Below, piece after piece: positions 6,148 to 7,626 of a stretch of 7,626 nucleotides of DNA (positions within the stretch are counted from its first letter, which is position 1; every line of letters begins with the position of its first letter). The notes below the pieces were generated by a model, which saw only the letters and a program-made list of their open reading frames with translations, ran no database searches and had not been told where the DNA came from. The stretch is from positions 1 through 7,626 of the forward strand of contig JBMNCO010000243.1 in assembly GCA_049366815.1 (NCBI GenBank), read 5' to 3'. The position numbers and the translations under genes were made by a program. The DNA is from CAYNYM01 sp049366815. Lineage in GTDB: Bacteria; Desulfobacterota; DSM-4660; Desulfatiglandales; HGW-15.

Positions 6148-6648
6148 CTACAGTCGCGCCCATATGAATCTGGTAAGCAGTCCGATAATCATCGGGAACA
6201 CTAAGCTGGCGGCGAGGCGGGCCATGGATAACCTCCAGCCCAACATGGGCGCCTCGTAAACGAGAAAGCGGTTCACGCATAGAATGGACCAAGCCGTGAT
6301 GTAGGCCATCAAGGGGGCTACTCCGGCCCCCGCCTTGAAGAGCGCTGCCACGATGGGAAACTGAACAAACGGTCCACCCGGGGTTAGGGATCCGGCCAGG
6401 GTGGCGATCATCAGACCCCGGAGACCGGATTGTTCCCCCAGCCACCGGCTCATGAGCTCCCGGGGAAGGAGCACGCTGACCAATCCTGCCGCGATAAAGG
6501 CAAGGACCATCGCCGGCAGGATCTCCCGGAAGAGTTTTCCACCGGCCTTCAAACCCTCGGGCACCAGTGCCGGATCTTTCATGTAGGCAAAAATAGCCAG
6601 GGCAAAGACCAGCAGCAACATGATCCACGTGCTCATATTCATCTTCAT
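6148..6648 (-). CDS. Half-length permease (COG0701/DUF318-like)
   Basis: The 166-residue membrane protein has about five hydrophobic segments: residues 8-22, 43-61, 76-101, 105-125 and 137-160. It carries the repeat signature of the DUF318/COG0701 permeases: LKAGGKLFREILPAMVLAF (33-51), SRWLGEQSGLRGLMIATLAG (67-86) and SLTPGGPFVQFPIV (87-100). Full-length members are about 300 residues with two such halves; this one has a single half and a normal end, so it is complete for the short subfamily and would have to act as a dimer or with a partner. The family includes predicted transporters and the arsenical permease ArsP group; transport function here is inferred. The ribosome binding site is weak, so Met1, Met3 or Met5 are possible starts. 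It ends 69 nt before the OYE gene and is the first gene of the likely operon. Confidence 0.82.
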   Translation of the reverse strand: MKMNMSTWIMLLLVFALAIFAYMKDPALVPEGLKAGGKLFREILPAMVLAFIAAGLVSVLLPRELMSRWLGEQSGLRGLMIATLAGSLTPGGPFVQFPIVAALFKAGAGVAPLMAYITAWSILCVNRFLVYEAPMLGWRLSMARLAASLVFPMIIGLLTRFIWARL

Positions 6649-6714
6649 GTCGGTTTTATGCCCCCATAGGTTACGGGATGATGGATTCGAATCAAACCTT
6701 TGGTTTCAGCAGAC
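6649..6714. other. Intergenic gap with weak hairpin, no clear promoter
   Basis: Between the PagL-like stop and the permease start on the minus strand there is a small stem (AAACC-AAA-GGTTT) without a T-tract, and a palindromic GATTCGAATC. I see no convincing -35/-10 pair. The permease operon may therefore be read through from upstream, or use a non-sigma-70 promoter. Confidence 0.25.
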
Positions 6715-7281
6715 CTACTCCCAGTAATACGTCATCCCCAGCAAACAACCAACTCCATTTACACCGGTGTTTCTGTCTCCAAGCCCCGCATTTGAAACAT
6801 GGTGGAAAATGCCTTCAACATCGAGTGATAATTTTGTGTGGATTGCATAACGAAAACCGAGACTGGCTTGCGGATTGAATTCAATTTCATTTCCCACAAG
6901 GTTTTGGGAGTAATCCTTGTACAGGTCGGTGTATAAAATACCGGCCCCTACCTGGGCATAGGGAATGAGCTTTCCTATTGGCTCAAAATCATAGCGCAAA
7001 AGCAAGGTGCCGCCGACGAGATAGCCGCTGGGTCCGGTGGTGGTTTTGGAATAGGTTGCCTCGGCTAGCATCCGAAAGTTCTTGGCAAATCGCATCCATT
7101 CAACACGGACATTGGTCATAACATAATTCAAGTCAGGCCGGCTGCTGGTCTCGAAAACGGGAGAGATCACATACCCTGCCATCACTTGGGTCGACGTCAC
7201 CCCGACATCGGCGCCAAAACAGAGGGACGGGAGAAAAAGGATTGTCAGCACGGCAATGAGCTTCATAGATCTTCTTCTCAT
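6715..7281 (-). CDS. Acyloxyacyl hydrolase / PagL-like lipid A 3-O-deacylase
   Basis: The 188-residue product begins with an N-terminal signal peptide (MRRRSMKLIAVLTILFLPSL, then CFGA, likely cut near residue 24). The rest is beta-strand-rich, with alternating hydrophobic strands and a glycine-rich LIPYAQVGAGILYTDL, as expected for an eight-stranded outer-membrane barrel. HHVSNAGLGDRNTGVN (160-175) matches the PagL active-site region, with H161 and S163 in the places of the catalytic His126 and Ser128 of Pseudomonas PagL. The catalytic Glu140 equivalent, twelve residues after the Ser, is Asn175 here. PagL enzymes remove the 3-O-linked acyl chain of lipid A in the outer membrane. The ATG at 7281 has AGGAG about nine bases upstream; Met6 is an alternative start. 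It lies 66 nt before the permease gene; a shared function is not evident. Confidence 0.85.
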   Translation of the reverse strand: MRRRSMKLIAVLTILFLPSLCFGADVGVTSTQVMAGYVISPVFETSSRPDLNYVMTNVRVEWMRFAKNFRMLAEATYSKTTTGPSGYLVGGTLLLRYDFEPIGKLIPYAQVGAGILYTDLYKDYSQNLVGNEIEFNPQASLGFRYAIHTKLSLDVEGIFHHVSNAGLGDRNTGVNGVGCLLGMTYYWE

Positions 7282-7338
7282 TTTAGCAGTCTCCTGCAGG
7301 CTTTCGGCCGCTCCAAGAAAAGAGAGATTCCCGCAGAT

Positions 7339-7491
7339 TCACGAAACGGCATCACAGGGGAGGACAATGGCCTTGACCCCCTGGGCCGCCATATCCTTTC
7401 TCAGGTCTTGCACGGCCCGAAGAAGTTCTTGGGCCGAATCGTTCTCTACGGTATTTGGCCACAGCCCGTATATGCAACTTCGTATGCGGTT
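7339..7491 (-). pseudogene. Protein-like open frame without start, probable gene remnant
   Basis: Between the PagL-like gene and the efflux-factor end, the minus strand has an open frame from a TGA at 7494-7492 to a TGA at 7341-7339. The predicted end, NDSAQELLRAVQDLRKDM followed by AAQGVKAIVLPCDAVS, looks like real protein: an amphipathic helix then a hydrophobic strand. There is no ATG before the helix, and an ATG at 7495 opens a different frame (MKPHTKLHIRAVAKY), suggesting a frameshift. The ending resembles in outline the helix-strand-PCN segment of Asp/Glu racemases, but this is too weak to name. I treat it as a remnant. Confidence 0.3.
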
Positions 7492-7511
7492 TCATTCACC
7501 TTTGCTATTTT

Positions 7512-7626
7512 TCACCATTCCCATTTTTGTACGTTCCCTATCGCCTCGGGCTGTTGCGTCTGCCCTAAAATATTTCCGTAATACTCCCAGCCACCGCCCA
7601 GGGCTTTGTAAAGGCGGGCCAGATTC
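7512..7626 (-). CDS. RND efflux system outer-membrane factor (NodT/OprM-type), C-terminal end only
   Basis: The window shows the final 37 codons of a minus-strand gene that begins beyond the right edge; its stop is TGA at 7514-7512. The sequence NLARLYKALGGGWE is the characteristic ending of NodT/OprM/CusC outer-membrane lipoproteins, where the conserved L-Y-K-A-L-G-G-G-W lies just after the last helix of the TolC-like barrel. The family forms the outer-membrane exit duct for RND pumps, with inner-membrane pump and periplasmic adaptor usually encoded upstream. About 20 residues extend past the motif (YYGNILGQTQQPEAIGNVQK and a short end), longer than I expect for the shortest members. An RND operon probably lies to the right. 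Confidence 0.8.
   Translation of the reverse strand, partial: NLARLYKALGGGWEYYGNILGQTQQPEAIGNVQKWEW

Noticed and set aside
6071..6628. 185-codon minus-strand frame overlapping the permease
   Set aside because: It is out of frame with a well-supported membrane protein, is rich in Gly, Arg and Pro, and lacks hydrophobic segments.
6680..6705. tRNA 3' end or attachment site suggested by GATTCGAATC
   Set aside because: The T-arm-like loop has no pairing 5-bp stem and there is no acceptor stem or CCA; it is a short palindrome.
7186..7581. 131-codon plus-strand frame at the right end
   Set aside because: It overlaps the signal-peptide end of the PagL-like gene and the conserved end of the efflux factor, both on the other strand, and resembles no family.
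1..7626. CRISPR array, insertion sequence or defence island
   Set aside because: No evenly spaced repeats, no transposase frame with a catalytic motif and no defence domain were seen; the only nuclease is a small GIY-YIG protein standing alone.

Overview
The window holds a run of minus-strand genes at about 1409-7626. Its left end (1-1408) is gene-poor and degenerate, carrying toxin, nuclease and regulator remnants plus repeats. The gene content suggests an anaerobic Gram-negative bacterium. There is a lipid A deacylase-like outer-membrane protein and the tail of an RND-type outer-membrane factor, which imply an outer membrane. The [4Fe-4S]-type cysteine motifs on two flavoenzymes imply low-potential redox chemistry. 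A sulfate reducer or syntroph of the Desulfobacterota is my best guess; this is inference, because no marker gene is present.

Left region, 1-1408: a short plus-strand RelE/ParE toxin C-terminal piece (46-225); a possible 42-residue minus-strand ORF (232-360); a convincing small GIY-YIG nuclease-family protein (433-684, minus); then about 720 bases with no intact gene. That stretch holds three copies of a 10-bp motif, a 14-bp imperfect inverted repeat, a promoter-like site, a 10-bp inverted repeat, and the start of a TetR-type regulator that loses its similarity after about 22 residues.

Central region, 1409-6648, all minus strand. In transcription order: half-length COG0701/DUF318-type permease, Old Yellow Enzyme-family flavin oxidoreductase with a C-terminal cysteine cluster, MFS transporter, TauE/SafE anion exporter, Isf-like iron-sulfur flavoprotein, DUF169 protein. 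Gaps are 69, -4, 33, 31 and 38 nt, so this is very probably one operon. It pairs two flavin/iron-sulfur redox proteins with three unrelated membrane transporters and a cysteine-containing protein of unknown function. A plausible reading is reductive handling of a small anionic or electrophilic compound coupled to export, but the substrate cannot be read from the sequence.

Right region, 6649-7626, minus strand: a PagL-like lipid A 3-O-deacylase homologue with a signal peptide and an Asn where the catalytic Glu of characterised PagL sits; a 230-base interval with a broken reading frame that looks protein-like; and the last 37 codons of a NodT/OprM-type outer-membrane efflux factor that runs off the window.

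The most notable points are the composition of the redox/transport operon, the unusual cysteine spacing and active-site change in the OYE-family enzyme, the sharp base-composition break at the OYE/MFS junction, and the structured repeat region at 778-1225. I did not find a clearly new defence or mobile system.
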